NCBI RefSeq assembly: GCF_014359955.1
Contig: NZ_JACIYL010000015.1
Coordinates: 1 to 16,010, forward strand
Length of the DNA: 16,010 bases
From: Thermogutta sp.
Lineage (GTDB): Bacteria > Planctomycetota > Planctomycetia > Pirellulales > Thermoguttaceae
Direction of reading: 5' to 3'
A program made the translations under genes and the position numbers. Within the stretch, counting starts at the first letter, position 1, and the number at the start of each line of letters is the position of its first letter. The notes beneath the pieces were generated by a model, which saw nothing but the letters and a program-made list of their open reading frames with translations, made no database searches and was not told the DNA's origin. Of this stretch, positions 9,221-15,889 are shown piece by piece.

Positions 9221-10186
9221 ATGGACGAATTTCAATCCCAGCTTCTGGAACTGCGTGCAGGTTGGTGCCGTCGCCACCTGCTCAGCCTGGAGGAACTGTC
9301 GGCGGAGGAAATCGTTCGGATCCTCGATACGGCGCAAGTGTTTCGCCGCGCGTTTGACCGGGGGATCAGGAAGTGGTCGCTTTTGACCGGCAAGACGTGC
9401 GTCAATTTATTCTTTGAAAACTCCACGCGAACCCGCAACAGCTTTTCCCTGGCCGCGCGTCGATTGGGGGCTGATGTGGTCGATTTTTCCGCGGCCACAA
9501 GCAGCCTTTCCAAAGGCGAAACGGTGGTGGACACGGCGCGGAACCTGGAGGCCATGGGAATCGACGCGGTGGTGGTGCGGCATAGTACCCCGGGGACACC
9601 GCATTTGCTGGCCAAATCCCTCCGCTGCTCGGTGATCAACGCAGGCGACGGGCCCCACGAACATCCCACTCAGGGTCTGCTGGATATCCTGACCATTCGG
9701 CAGCGGCTGGGTCGAGTCGAGGGCCTTACCGTGGCCCTTGTCGGCGATATCGCCCATAGCCGTACAGCCCGGTCCAACATCTGGGGCGTGAAGAAACTGG
9801 GCGCGCACGTCATCGTGTGCGGGCCATCAACGCTCGTCTCGCGTGATTGGGAGAAGTTGGGGGTCGAGTACTCCTACAGCCTGGACGAGATTCTCCCACG
9901 GGTGGACGTGCTCAATTTGCTGCGGATCCAGTTCGAGCGACAGACGCGACGGCCGTTCCCCTCTGTTCGCGAATATGCCCTGCTTTACGCCATGAATGCT
10001 GAGCGCCTGGCCCGCACAAAGCCGGGCATCTTGATCATTGCGCCCGGACCGATCAATCGCGGTGTCGAGGTCACCGCTGACGTCGCGGACGGCAAACATT
10101 CGGCGATTCTGGATCAGGTGACAAACGGCGTGGCCGTCCGTATGGCCGTCCTCTGGTTGCTGACGGGCACAACGGACCAGAAGTGA
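9221..10186 (+). CDS. pyrB: Aspartate carbamoyltransferase catalytic subunit
   Basis: PyrB condenses carbamoyl phosphate with L-aspartate to N-carbamoyl-L-aspartate, the committed step of pyrimidine synthesis. From ATG 9221 the protein has 321 residues, matching the family (about 305-320). Carbamoyl-phosphate binding is seen in FENSTRTR (65-72) and [22 protein letters not shown] carries the HPTQ motif (148-151). [20 protein letters not shown] and PGPINRGVE (from 275) complete the active site. The residue before PGP is Ala274, where His is usual (HPGP/HPLP). ATG 9134 or GTG 9104 would add 29 or 39 residues that do not look like the family, and no start has a strong Shine-Dalgarno. The stop overlaps ATG of a 53-codon ORF (TGATG), after which pyrC follows. 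No pyrI is present nearby. Confidence 0.93.
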   Translation: MDEFQSQLLELRAGWCRRHLLSLEELSAEEIVRILDTAQVFRRAFDRGIRKWSLLTGKTCVNLFFENSTRTRNSFSLAARRLGADVVDFSAATSSLSKGETVVDTARNLEAMGIDAVVVRHSTPGTPHLLAKSLRCSVINAGDGPHEHPTQGLLDILTIRQRLGRVEGLTVALVGDIAHSRTARSNIWGVKKLGAHVIVCGPSTLVSRDWEKLGVEYSYSLDEILPRVDVLNLLRIQFERQTRRPFPSVREYALLYAMNAERLARTKPGILIIAPGPINRGVEVTADVADGKHSAILDQVTNGVAVRMAVLWLLTGTTDQK

Positions 10187-10347
10187 TGAGCAGCCGGACG
10201 TTGCTCGTCGTGCACCCCATGGAAAATTTACGAAAACTGTGTCCGAGCATCTTAGATCGTAAAAGCGCCGGGAGTCGCGCCGCCGGCGAAAAAAATAATG
10301 AACATGTATCACACAGGGTTCGCCGTGCAGTGATTGGCGAGGGATGA
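10186..10347 (+). CDS. Hypothetical 53-aa small protein bridging pyrB and pyrC
   Basis: ATG 10186 overlaps the pyrB stop as TGATG, and the frame runs 53 codons to TGA 10345-10347, which overlaps ATG 10344 of pyrC as ATGA. The frame therefore spans the whole pyrB-pyrC gap. The predicted peptide begins [18 protein letters not shown] and is basic in its second half (KSAGSRAAGEK, HRVRRAV). I recognise no family. Against it: about 55% of its third codon positions are G or C, it uses two TTA codons, and it contains a GCGCCGG/CCGGCG hairpin (10265-10288). It may be a real small protein, a leader that couples translation of pyrC to pyrB, or chance. No Shine-Dalgarno was sought beyond the overlap itself. 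Confidence 0.3.
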   Translation: MSSRTLLVVHPMENLRKLCPSILDRKSAGSRAAGEKNNEHVSHRVRRAVIGEG

Positions 10348-10352
10348 AAAAA

Positions 10353-11639
10353 ATGGAGCGAATTCTGATCCGCGGTGGACGGGTCATCGATCCCAGTCAG
10401 GGATTGGATGATCACATCGATATCCTCATCGAGGACGGAAAGATTGCCGCTTACAATCCGACCGCCAGAGGAGACGAGCGGGTGATCGATGCCCGGGGGA
10501 AAATCGTCTCCCCGGGTTTGATCGATATGCATGTTCATCTTCGTGAACCCGGCCACGAAGATGATGAGACGATTGCCACCGGTACACGAGCGGCTGTGGC
10601 AGGAGGTTTTACCTCCATCGCCTGTTGTCCCAACACCGACCCGCCCATCGACACTCCCGCAACGGTGGAATTCGTCCGTCAGAAAGCCGCCCGCGACGGG
10701 CACTGCAATGTTTACGTCATCGCCTGCGTCAGCAAGGATCGCAAAGGAGAAGAGCTTGCAGAAATCGGGCAACTCGTGGCGGCAGGAGCGGTTGCTTTCA
10801 GCGATGATGGGGCGCCGGTTTACGACCCGGAATTGATGCGGCGGGCGTTCGAATACTGTCTGATGTTTGACAAGCCGGTGTGTAATCATTGTGAGATTCC
10901 CGAATTGACGCGCAATGGTGTGATGCACGAGGGGCTGGTGTCATTGATCCTGGGTTTGCCGGGAATCCCCGCGGCCGCAGAGTCGGTCATGGTCGCCCGG
11001 GATATCGCCCTTGCGGAAGCCACAGGGGGACGCCTCCATGTGATGCACGTTTCCACCCTGGGGAGCGTGGACGCTATTCGCCGGGCAAAAGCCCGCGGAG
11101 TCCGCGTGACCGCGGAGGTGACGCCCCACCATTTCACGCTCACGGACGAGTCGCTGCGGACGTTTGATTCCAACTTCAAGATGAATCCCCCTCTGCGCTC
11201 GAAAGAACACGTCAAAGCGTGCCTGGAAGGCCTGCGAGACGGTACGATCGACGTCATCGCCACCGATCACGCCCCGCACGCCAAGGAAAAAAAGATGCAG
11301 GAGCTGGACCGCGCCCCGTTCGGTATCGTGGGACTAGAGACGGCCCTGTCCCTGGTCATCATGCGGCTCATCAAGCCGGGTATTCTCTCGTGGTCCGAAG
11401 CCCTCGCCAAACTCACCGTCAATCCTGCCCGTATTCTCGGAATTCCCAAGGGGACGCTGCAAATCGGGGCGGACGCCGACGTCACCATCATCGACCCTGA
11501 TGTGAAATGGACGGTCGATCCGGAACAACTCCATTCCAAGTCGAAGAACACCCCCTTCGCCGGTTGGGAAATGGAAGGTCGCGCGACAGTTGTCATTGTC
11601 GGCGGTGCGATAAAATACGAGTGGGGCGGGCACGGTTGA
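10353..11639 (+). CDS. pyrC: Dihydroorotase (class I, bacterial)
   Basis: This zinc enzyme cyclises N-carbamoyl-aspartate to dihydroorotate, the step after PyrB. The protein has 428 residues from ATG 10353 (431 from ATG 10344), the usual size of class I bacterial dihydroorotases. Metal ligands are His60 and His62 in DMHVHLREPG. FSDDGAPV (from about 149) has Asp where class II enzymes use a carboxylated Lys, as in Aquifex-type enzymes. HCE and VMHVST supply further His residues, and ATDHAPH carries the catalytic Asp305. NPPLRSKEH binds the substrate side. The start is ambiguous: GAGGG (10339-10343) touches ATG 10344 but sits about 10 nt before ATG 10353, while ATG 10344 has an ATGA overlap with the upstream small ORF. 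In Aquifex this type is active only in complex with PyrB, and the neighbouring genes fit that possibility. Confidence 0.95.
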   Translation: MERILIRGGRVIDPSQGLDDHIDILIEDGKIAAYNPTARGDERVIDARGKIVSPGLIDMHVHLREPGHEDDETIATGTRAAVAGGFTSIACCPNTDPPIDTPATVEFVRQKAARDGHCNVYVIACVSKDRKGEELAEIGQLVAAGAVAFSDDGAPVYDPELMRRAFEYCLMFDKPVCNHCEIPELTRNGVMHEGLVSLILGLPGIPAAAESVMVARDIALAEATGGRLHVMHVSTLGSVDAIRRAKARGVRVTAEVTPHHFTLTDESLRTFDSNFKMNPPLRSKEHVKACLEGLRDGTIDVIATDHAPHAKEKKMQELDRAPFGIVGLETALSLVIMRLIKPGILSWSEALAKLTVNPARILGIPKGTLQIGADADVTIIDPDVKWTVDPEQLHSKSKNTPFAGWEMEGRATVVIVGGAIKYEWGGHG

Positions 11640-11710
11640 TGGCGTGTCGCGCGAATGCTGCGGGGCAGGCTCCTCGCGGACTATGGGCTGCGGATGGGAG
11701 ACCCGGGTAG
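11639..11710 (+). other. 23-codon ORF exactly filling the pyrC-NYN junction
   Basis: ATG 11639 overlaps the pyrC stop (TGATG) and the frame ends at TAG 11708-11710, directly against GTG 11711 of the next gene. It reads MACRANAAGQAPRGLWAADG and three more residues. The same frame is also open through the end of pyrC, so the openness itself means little. I list it because the geometry repeats that of the pyrB-pyrC junction. It may only serve translational coupling, or be chance. Confidence 0.15.
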
Positions 11711-12514
11711 GTGATCCGATATTTGATCGATGGCTACAACTTTCTCAATTGCTCGGGGATCGAAGTGAAAAACGCCGGGGCGGCCGGCGCGTCTCCTTTG
11801 GGAGTGGCGCGTCAGGCGCTTCTGGATTTTCTCGTGGAACATCTGACTCCCGAAGAAGCCCGGGAAACTCTCGTGGTCTTCGATGCTCACAGCCCTCCGC
11901 GACCATTGCCCGCGGAGTTTGACTACTGCGGCATTTCTGTGAAGTTTGCCGTGCGATACCCCGATGCCGATTCGCTGCTGGAACGACTCATCCATGAGCA
12001 CACGTCTCCGCGGAAGCTGACGGTCATCTCGAGTGATCACCGTGTTCAGCGGGCGGCACGTCGCCGGCGGGCCAAATTCGTGGACAGCGAGAAGTGGTAT
12101 CGCGAATTGCTGATCCGGGCATCTTACCGCGGTACCACGTCGCCTCGCCCCAGTGATGCCCCCTCCAAACCACCTGACGTCTCGTTCATGAATACCGAGG
12201 ACTGGCTCCGGCTGCTGGGGATATCCGGGGACGCCGCCGCGGAAAACCTGGAACCTGTGCCCGAATCGGAGCGACGGCCGGATTCAGAAGCGAGAGCTTC
12301 CAACAACGCTCGACCGACCACGGAAGGGCCCACTCGGGACGCAGCGACCGACGGCAGACAACAGGCGCCGGAGTTGCCTCCCGAAGCGTTTCCCGGGGTG
12401 GACTTTGGTTTCACTCCCGATGAGCTTGAACGCCCGATCGACGCGCTGGATGAACGGGATCTTGGGCGAATGCGGCGACCTCGCCAGCGCCGGCCGCCCC
12501 GTCGGCACGGTTAG
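11711..12514 (+). CDS. NYN (YacP-like) domain ribonuclease-type protein
   Basis: The 267-aa product has an N-terminal NYN/PIN-like nuclease domain of the YacP type (about 1-140), a family that includes RNA-cleaving enzymes such as Bacillus Rae1. Visible hallmarks are MIRYLIDGYNFL with Asp7 and Asn10, LVVFDAH with Asp58, YPDADSLLERLI with Asp85/87, and TVISSDHRVQRAARRRRAKF with Asp109. Together these give the acidic metal site. Residues 141-267 form a low-complexity, Pro-, Ala- and charge-rich tail that ends in a strongly basic patch (about 255-266), plausibly binding RNA or ribosomes. Within the tail, NTEDWLRLLG (161-170) and PGVDFGFTPDELERPID look like short conserved peptides. GTG 11711 is the natural start (family N-terminus). 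It follows pyrC by 71 bp in the same direction. RNA as substrate is inferred from the family. Confidence 0.85.
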   Translation: MIRYLIDGYNFLNCSGIEVKNAGAAGASPLGVARQALLDFLVEHLTPEEARETLVVFDAHSPPRPLPAEFDYCGISVKFAVRYPDADSLLERLIHEHTSPRKLTVISSDHRVQRAARRRRAKFVDSEKWYRELLIRASYRGTTSPRPSDAPSKPPDVSFMNTEDWLRLLGISGDAAAENLEPVPESERRPDSEARASNNARPTTEGPTRDAATDGRQQAPELPPEAFPGVDFGFTPDELERPIDALDERDLGRMRRPRQRRPPRRHG

Positions 12515-12553
12515 TGCGGGAAGTCTCTGGGAGCAACGTATCCACCGAAGCGG

Positions 12554-13849
12554 TCAGACGTTCTGCTGAGTCAACCGGCGAATCGCCTTGTCGGCAATAT
12601 CCTTTCGGCACCACGCCCCCTGCCAGCGGATGCATTTGACGGCCGCGTAGGCCTGGTATTTCGCCCGGGCGATATTCTCGCCGAGGGCAGTCACGCCCAG
12701 CACCCGGCCGCCCGCGGTGACAATGTCCCCGTCTTTTATCGCCGTTCCCGCGTGAAAGACCTTGACATCCGGCAAGCGGGCCGCTTCGTCCAGACCGCGG
12801 ATGGGAAAGCCTTTCTGGTAGGAGCCGGGATATCCCTCGCTGGCCATCACAACGCACACCGCAGGGCGCGGATCCCATTCCAGCGATTCGAGCTGATCGA
12901 GTCGTCCATCGACTGCCAGATTGAGGATCTCCAGCAGATCCGATTTGAGCCGCATCATAAGGGGCTGGCATTCCGGATCGCCGAACCGCACATTAAATTC
13001 CAGCACCCGCGGACCAAGCGGCGTCATCATCAAACCTGCATAGAGCACCCCGGTGAAAGGCCGGCCGGCCTTCCGCATGGCATGGACGGTGGGAACGAGA
13101 ATGTTGGCTTCGATCCAGTGAAGGGGCTCGTCGCTTACCACCGGAGCAGGAGAATAGGCCCCCATGCCACCTGTATTGGGGCCCGTGTCCCCATCGAACG
13201 CAGGCTTGTGGTCCTGCGCAGGCTGAAGCGTGACAATCGTTTTCCCATCGGTGATCGCCAGAACACTGGCCTCTTCTCCGTGAAGCCGCTCCTCGATGAC
13301 CAGTCGGTCGCCCGCCGAGCCGAACGCTTTTTCCTCGGCGATCAGCCGAATGGCCTGAAGGGCCTGCTCGCGATTGTCACAGACGATCACGCCTTTGCCG
13401 GCGGCCAGCCCGTCCGCTTTGACTACCAGCGGCATGTCCTCTTTTTCCATGAGGTAGCGTCGGGCGGAAGCGGGGTCCGAAAAGATCTGGAAGTCGGCCG
13501 TCGGCACGTCGGCCGAGCGCAGGAGTTGCTTGCAGAAAACCTTACTGGCCTCCAGTTCCGCAGCGGTCTTGGTAGGGCCGAAAATCCGCAATTTCTCCGC
13601 GCGGAAGGCATCGACGATCCCCTCAGCGAGTGGGGCTTCGGGGCCAACCACTGTCAGGCCCACCCGGTTGGCCTTGGCAAAACGGATTAAACCTTCCAAA
13701 TCCTTTTCCGAAATGGGAACGTTTTCGGCATCCTGGGCTGTGCCCGCGTTGCCTGGGGCGACAAATACCCGCTCAGCAAGCGGACTTTGCTTCAGTTTCC
13801 ACGCCAGCGCGTGTTCCCGGCCTCCACTTCCAATCACCAACACGTTCAT
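12554..13849 (-). CDS. purD: Phosphoribosylamine-glycine ligase (GAR synthetase)
   Basis: PurD joins phosphoribosylamine and glycine with ATP to make glycinamide ribonucleotide, the second step of purine synthesis. The 431-aa protein is full length. It has the N-terminal MNVLVIGSGGREHALAWKL, GPEAPLAEGI (69-78), the ATP-grasp domain with VKADGLAAGKGV (143-154), DHKPAFDGDTGPNTGGMGAY (213-232) and the family signature RFGDPECQ (288-295), then the C-terminal domain. The start at 13849 is supported by GGAAAAGG on the minus strand (13859-13866) with 9-nt spacing. The frame is open 13 codons further upstream, but those residues are not family-like. It is convergent with the NYN gene, with only 39 bp between stops and no terminator seen. 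A probable promoter lies at 13905-13933. Confidence 0.96.
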   Translation of the reverse strand: MNVLVIGSGGREHALAWKLKQSPLAERVFVAPGNAGTAQDAENVPISEKDLEGLIRFAKANRVGLTVVGPEAPLAEGIVDAFRAEKLRIFGPTKTAAELEASKVFCKQLLRSADVPTADFQIFSDPASARRYLMEKEDMPLVVKADGLAAGKGVIVCDNREQALQAIRLIAEEKAFGSAGDRLVIEERLHGEEASVLAITDGKTIVTLQPAQDHKPAFDGDTGPNTGGMGAYSPAPVVSDEPLHWIEANILVPTVHAMRKAGRPFTGVLYAGLMMTPLGPRVLEFNVRFGDPECQPLMMRLKSDLLEILNLAVDGRLDQLESLEWDPRPAVCVVMASEGYPGSYQKGFPIRGLDEAARLPDVKVFHAGTAIKDGDIVTAGGRVLGVTALGENIARAKYQAYAAVKCIRWQGAWCRKDIADKAIRRLTQQNV

Positions 13850-13858
13850 CGTATCGGA

Positions 13859-13866
13859 CCTTTTCC
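13859..13866 (-). promoter_or_regulatory. Ribosome binding site of purD
   Basis: On the minus strand GGAAAAGG lies 9 nt before ATG 13849. It selects this start over the upstream in-frame ATG at 13888. Confidence 0.6.
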
Positions 13867-13904
13867 AAATCGCGTGCCACTCCACCAACTTGCTGTAGAC
13901 CCTG

Positions 13905-13933
13905 ATTTTAGGTTATGGGCTGGAGTGTGAGAA
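13905..13933 (-). promoter_or_regulatory. Putative sigma-70-type promoter of purD
   Basis: On the minus strand a -35 like TTCTCA (4 of 6 matches to TTGACA; plus 13928-13933) is followed after exactly 17 bp by a -10 like TAAAAT (5 of 6; plus 13905-13910). Transcription would start near 13898, giving a leader of about 50 nt before purD. This was matched by eye; no start-site data are available. Confidence 0.35.
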
Positions 13934-14036
13934 GGATTGCCGCTTCTGCCGCATAGATTCGAATCTGCGTGGGCGATCGGATTGAGGAAGGGAGAGGCAA
14001 CGTCGTTCCTGCGAAATAGCCGGAGACGGTAAGAAC

Positions 14037-14082
14037 GGACCTGACAAGCAGGTCCCTCCGATGTGGAGGGGTTGCGCTTGTC
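14037..14082. repeat. Tandem hairpins with complementary downstream tail
   Basis: GGACCTG (14037-14043) and CAGGTCC (14049-14055) form a perfect 7-bp stem with loop ACAAG. CCCTCC (14054-14059) and GGAGGG (14065-14070) form a second stem with loop GATGT, sharing two bases with the first. CTTGT at 14077-14081 is exactly complementary to the first loop, so a pseudoknot is possible. It lies in the middle of the purD-Rieske gap. It may be a dispersed palindromic repeat or an RNA element. No homologue is known to me. Confidence 0.45.
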
Positions 14083-14418
14083 GTGTCCGGCGAAACTCAT
14101 TTTTCGAGCTCGCTCTTGTGGGGCTCAAGATACGCCGCCGGCGCTGGCCCTGCCGAAAGGGAACCGAACGGCCCTCGGTGTGCGTAGAGAGCAGTGGACA
14201 AAAAACTGTACCGGGCCATCACGGTTCGAACGTCGACGAGCAAGGGAGAACGGTGACTCCGCCCGGACATGTGTGCGTCCGCTCCGTGCGTTAGACCTGC
14301 GTAGGGCGATAAAGCACAATAGGAGAATCGGGGGGGACGACTCGCCGAGGACGGCCCGAGCGATAAGTTTCCGGGAGGACGACGCCCCTCGGTACGGGCG
14401 CCAGCGACCGATTTTGCG

Positions 14419-14436
14419 GCTGCGCCTCCGCGCAGC
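14419..14436. repeat. 7-bp GC hairpin upstream of the Rieske gene
   Basis: GCTGCGC (14419-14425) and GCGCAGC (14430-14436) are perfect reverse complements around the 4-nt loop CTCC. It ends 5 nt before ATG 14442, leaving no room for a Shine-Dalgarno there. This argues for ATG 14475 as the real Rieske start. Confidence 0.55.
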
Positions 14437-14474
14437 GAAAAATGAATCGTTTTTCACCAGGGGTTTTCTTGCAG

Positions 14475-15104
14475 ATGGACGCAAGAGTTACGACGCATTC
14501 ACCGCCTTCGCAGAATTCGCAGACCGCTGAGAGACCTCCCTCCACGACACCCGCGGCACGTCGCCAGTTCTTTGTCAGGGTGGCTCAAACCGTTGCCGCA
14601 GCGGTGGGGTGGAACCGTCTGCTCGTTCGGCTGCTCACGGTGCTTGGGAGTATCCTGGGTGTTTCGGCAAGCTATGCAGGTGTGAGATTTCTGTGGCCCA
14701 GAAACCCGCAGAAGGCAGACGATTGGATCCCCCTCGTGCCCGTGGATCAGATTGTGCCCGACACCGTCCAGACAGCGTGGTTGAACACGCTGGGCGTTTA
14801 CGTTGTCCGGCAATCAGGCACGCAGGGAGAACGGATCGTTGTGCTGAAAGCCTCGTGCACCCATCTGGGGTGTATTACTCAATGGGATGCGGGCTTGCGG
14901 CAGTTTGTCTGCCCATGTCATGGAAGTGCCTTTGATAAAGAGGGCCACCGACTCCGCGGCCCGGCCCGGCGAGCTCTGGAACGGTGTGCTGTTGATCTGG
15001 TCGATGGGGTTCTCCTCGTCAATACGCGGCTCACTTACCGCAGGGAAAACGGCGGCTGGGACGATCCGAGAAGCTTTGTGAGGCTTGACGAAAGTGTGGG
15101 GTGA
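14475..15104 (+). CDS. Rieske iron-sulfur protein of a cytochrome b complex
   Basis: This is the [2Fe-2S] subunit that takes an electron from quinol and passes it to a cytochrome c-type acceptor. The product has 209 aa from ATG 14475. The two cluster boxes are CTHLGC (Cys128, His130, disulfide Cys133) and CPCHGS (Cys146, disulfide Cys148, His149), so all ligands are present. RRQFF at about 29-33 resembles a twin-arginine signal, followed by one hydrophobic anchor at about 50-72. The Rieske domain (about 85-195) therefore faces the periplasm. ATG 14475 has AGGGG (14459-14463) 11 nt upstream, whereas ATG 14442 (11 more residues) abuts a hairpin. The stop TGA overlaps GTG 15101 in the cytochrome b frame, and cytochrome b follows, so the two are surely co-transcribed. 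The mild extension after the second box is normal. Confidence 0.93.
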   Translation: MDARVTTHSPPSQNSQTAERPPSTTPAARRQFFVRVAQTVAAAVGWNRLLVRLLTVLGSILGVSASYAGVRFLWPRNPQKADDWIPLVPVDQIVPDTVQTAWLNTLGVYVVRQSGTQGERIVVLKASCTHLGCITQWDAGLRQFVCPCHGSAFDKEGHRLRGPARRALERCAVDLVDGVLLVNTRLTYRRENGGWDDPRSFVRLDESVG

Positions 15105-15107
15105 GGG
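15103..15107 (+). promoter_or_regulatory. Ribosome binding site of the cytochrome b gene
   Basis: GAGGG lies 8 nt before ATG 15116 and inside the end of the Rieske gene. It favours ATG 15116 over GTG 15101, which overlaps the Rieske stop. Confidence 0.6.
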
Positions 15108-15115
15108 AAACGGGG

Positions 15116-15889
15116 ATGGGTGTGTGGCATCGAATAAGACAGTCGCGGGTGTACCGCAGTATTTTCCGGGTTCCGCTCCCGCGCACAACCCGGGAAAAAG
15201 TCCTCATGATCTTTAATACATTCGTCCTCCACGTCCATCCGGCGGGTTTGCCGCGGTATGCCGTGCGCCTCCGCTACACCTGGTGTATGGGCGGGCTGGC
15301 CTTTTTTCTTTTTTTGGTGGAAATCGTCACCGGTGTGGCCTTGATGTTCTATTATCGGCCGGTCCCCGAGTATGCTTACGCTGATATTCTCGATCTGCGG
15401 CATTCCGTTTATTTCGGAATTATGCGCGAGCTTCACCGTTGGGCAGGACACGCCATGGTCGTGGTCGTGATGCTCCATATGCTGCGAGTTTTTCTGACCG
15501 GAAGCTATCGTCCACCACGGGAATTCAATTGGGTCATCGGTGTAAGTCTTCTGATCCTCACGCTTCTGCTTTCGTTTACCGGCTATCTATTACCATGGGA
15601 CCAACTCGCCTACTGGGCGACCACAGTGGGCACGAACATGGTGGCCGCGGCACCGTTTGTCGGCCATCAGGGACCGGGAAGCGAGCTTCTCACGCTGCAC
15701 GGCGAACCGCTGATCACCCGGTCTTCCGATCTGCGCTACTTTTTGCTGGGAAGTGATGAAATCGGACCGACGGCTCTCAACAGGTTTTATATCTGGCACT
15801 GTATAGCCCTCCCCCTGGCTATGGCGTTTCTTTGCGGGCTTCACTTCTGGCGCGTGCGCAAGGATGGGGGCATCAGCGGACCGCTTTGA
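15116..15889 (+). CDS. petB: Cytochrome b6-type subunit (split cytochrome b, N-terminal half)
   Basis: This is a membrane subunit that carries the two b hemes and the quinol sites. The 257-aa product has four core membrane helices. His107 and His121 (spacing H-x13-H) lie in LHRWAGH and VMLHML. His228 and His243 (H-x14-H, the b6 spacing rather than the bc1 one) lie in IWHC and GLHFW. GYLLPWDQLAYWA and the ending VRKDGGISGPL match cytochrome b6, where the chain also stops at ISGPL. The other half (subunit IV) should therefore be separate and lie beyond the window. Cys57 in WCMGGLAF aligns without gaps with the Cys that binds heme c_i in plastid b6. About 30 extra residues precede the first helix, and an insertion of roughly 15 residues (GEPLITRSSDLRYFLLGSDE region) lies before the last helix pair. 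Partner of the upstream Rieske gene. Confidence 0.94.
   Translation: MGVWHRIRQSRVYRSIFRVPLPRTTREKVLMIFNTFVLHVHPAGLPRYAVRLRYTWCMGGLAFFLFLVEIVTGVALMFYYRPVPEYAYADILDLRHSVYFGIMRELHRWAGHAMVVVVMLHMLRVFLTGSYRPPREFNWVIGVSLLILTLLLSFTGYLLPWDQLAYWATTVGTNMVAAAPFVGHQGPGSELLTLHGEPLITRSSDLRYFLLGSDEIGPTALNRFYIWHCIALPLAMAFLCGLHFWRVRKDGGISGPL

Larger units (their letters stand above)
13850..14474. other. Divergent intergenic region, purD to Rieske gene, with hairpins
   Basis: This 625-bp region has no credible gene on either strand. The frames that stay open are Arg/Pro-rich and start- and stop-poor, as expected for GC-rich noncoding DNA. It contains the likely purD promoter, a 12-bp palindrome AGATTCGAATCT (13955-13966), two tandem perfect hairpins (14037-14070), and a 7-bp hairpin just before the Rieske gene (14419-14436). 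No tRNA cloverleaf or CRISPR repeat is present. The -10/-35 for the Rieske operon could not be placed with confidence. Confidence 0.5.

Noticed and set aside
10265..10300. GCGCCGG/CCGGCG hairpin followed by an A run between pyrB and pyrC, as a terminator
   Set aside because: A terminator on + needs T after the stem. On - the T run would precede the stem. It does not fit either way.
12752..13690. A 312-codon plus-strand frame opposite purD
   Set aside because: Antisense shadow of a complete PurD; no family resemblance.
13955..13970. TTCGAATC resembling a tRNA T-loop (also GTTCGAAC near 14224)
   Set aside because: No acceptor stem, D-arm or anticodon arm can be built around either. Both are short palindromes.
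13850..14128. Open minus-strand frames upstream of purD
   Set aside because: They cross the predicted purD promoter and the tandem hairpins, have no ribosome site, and read as low-complexity Arg/Ser/Pro.
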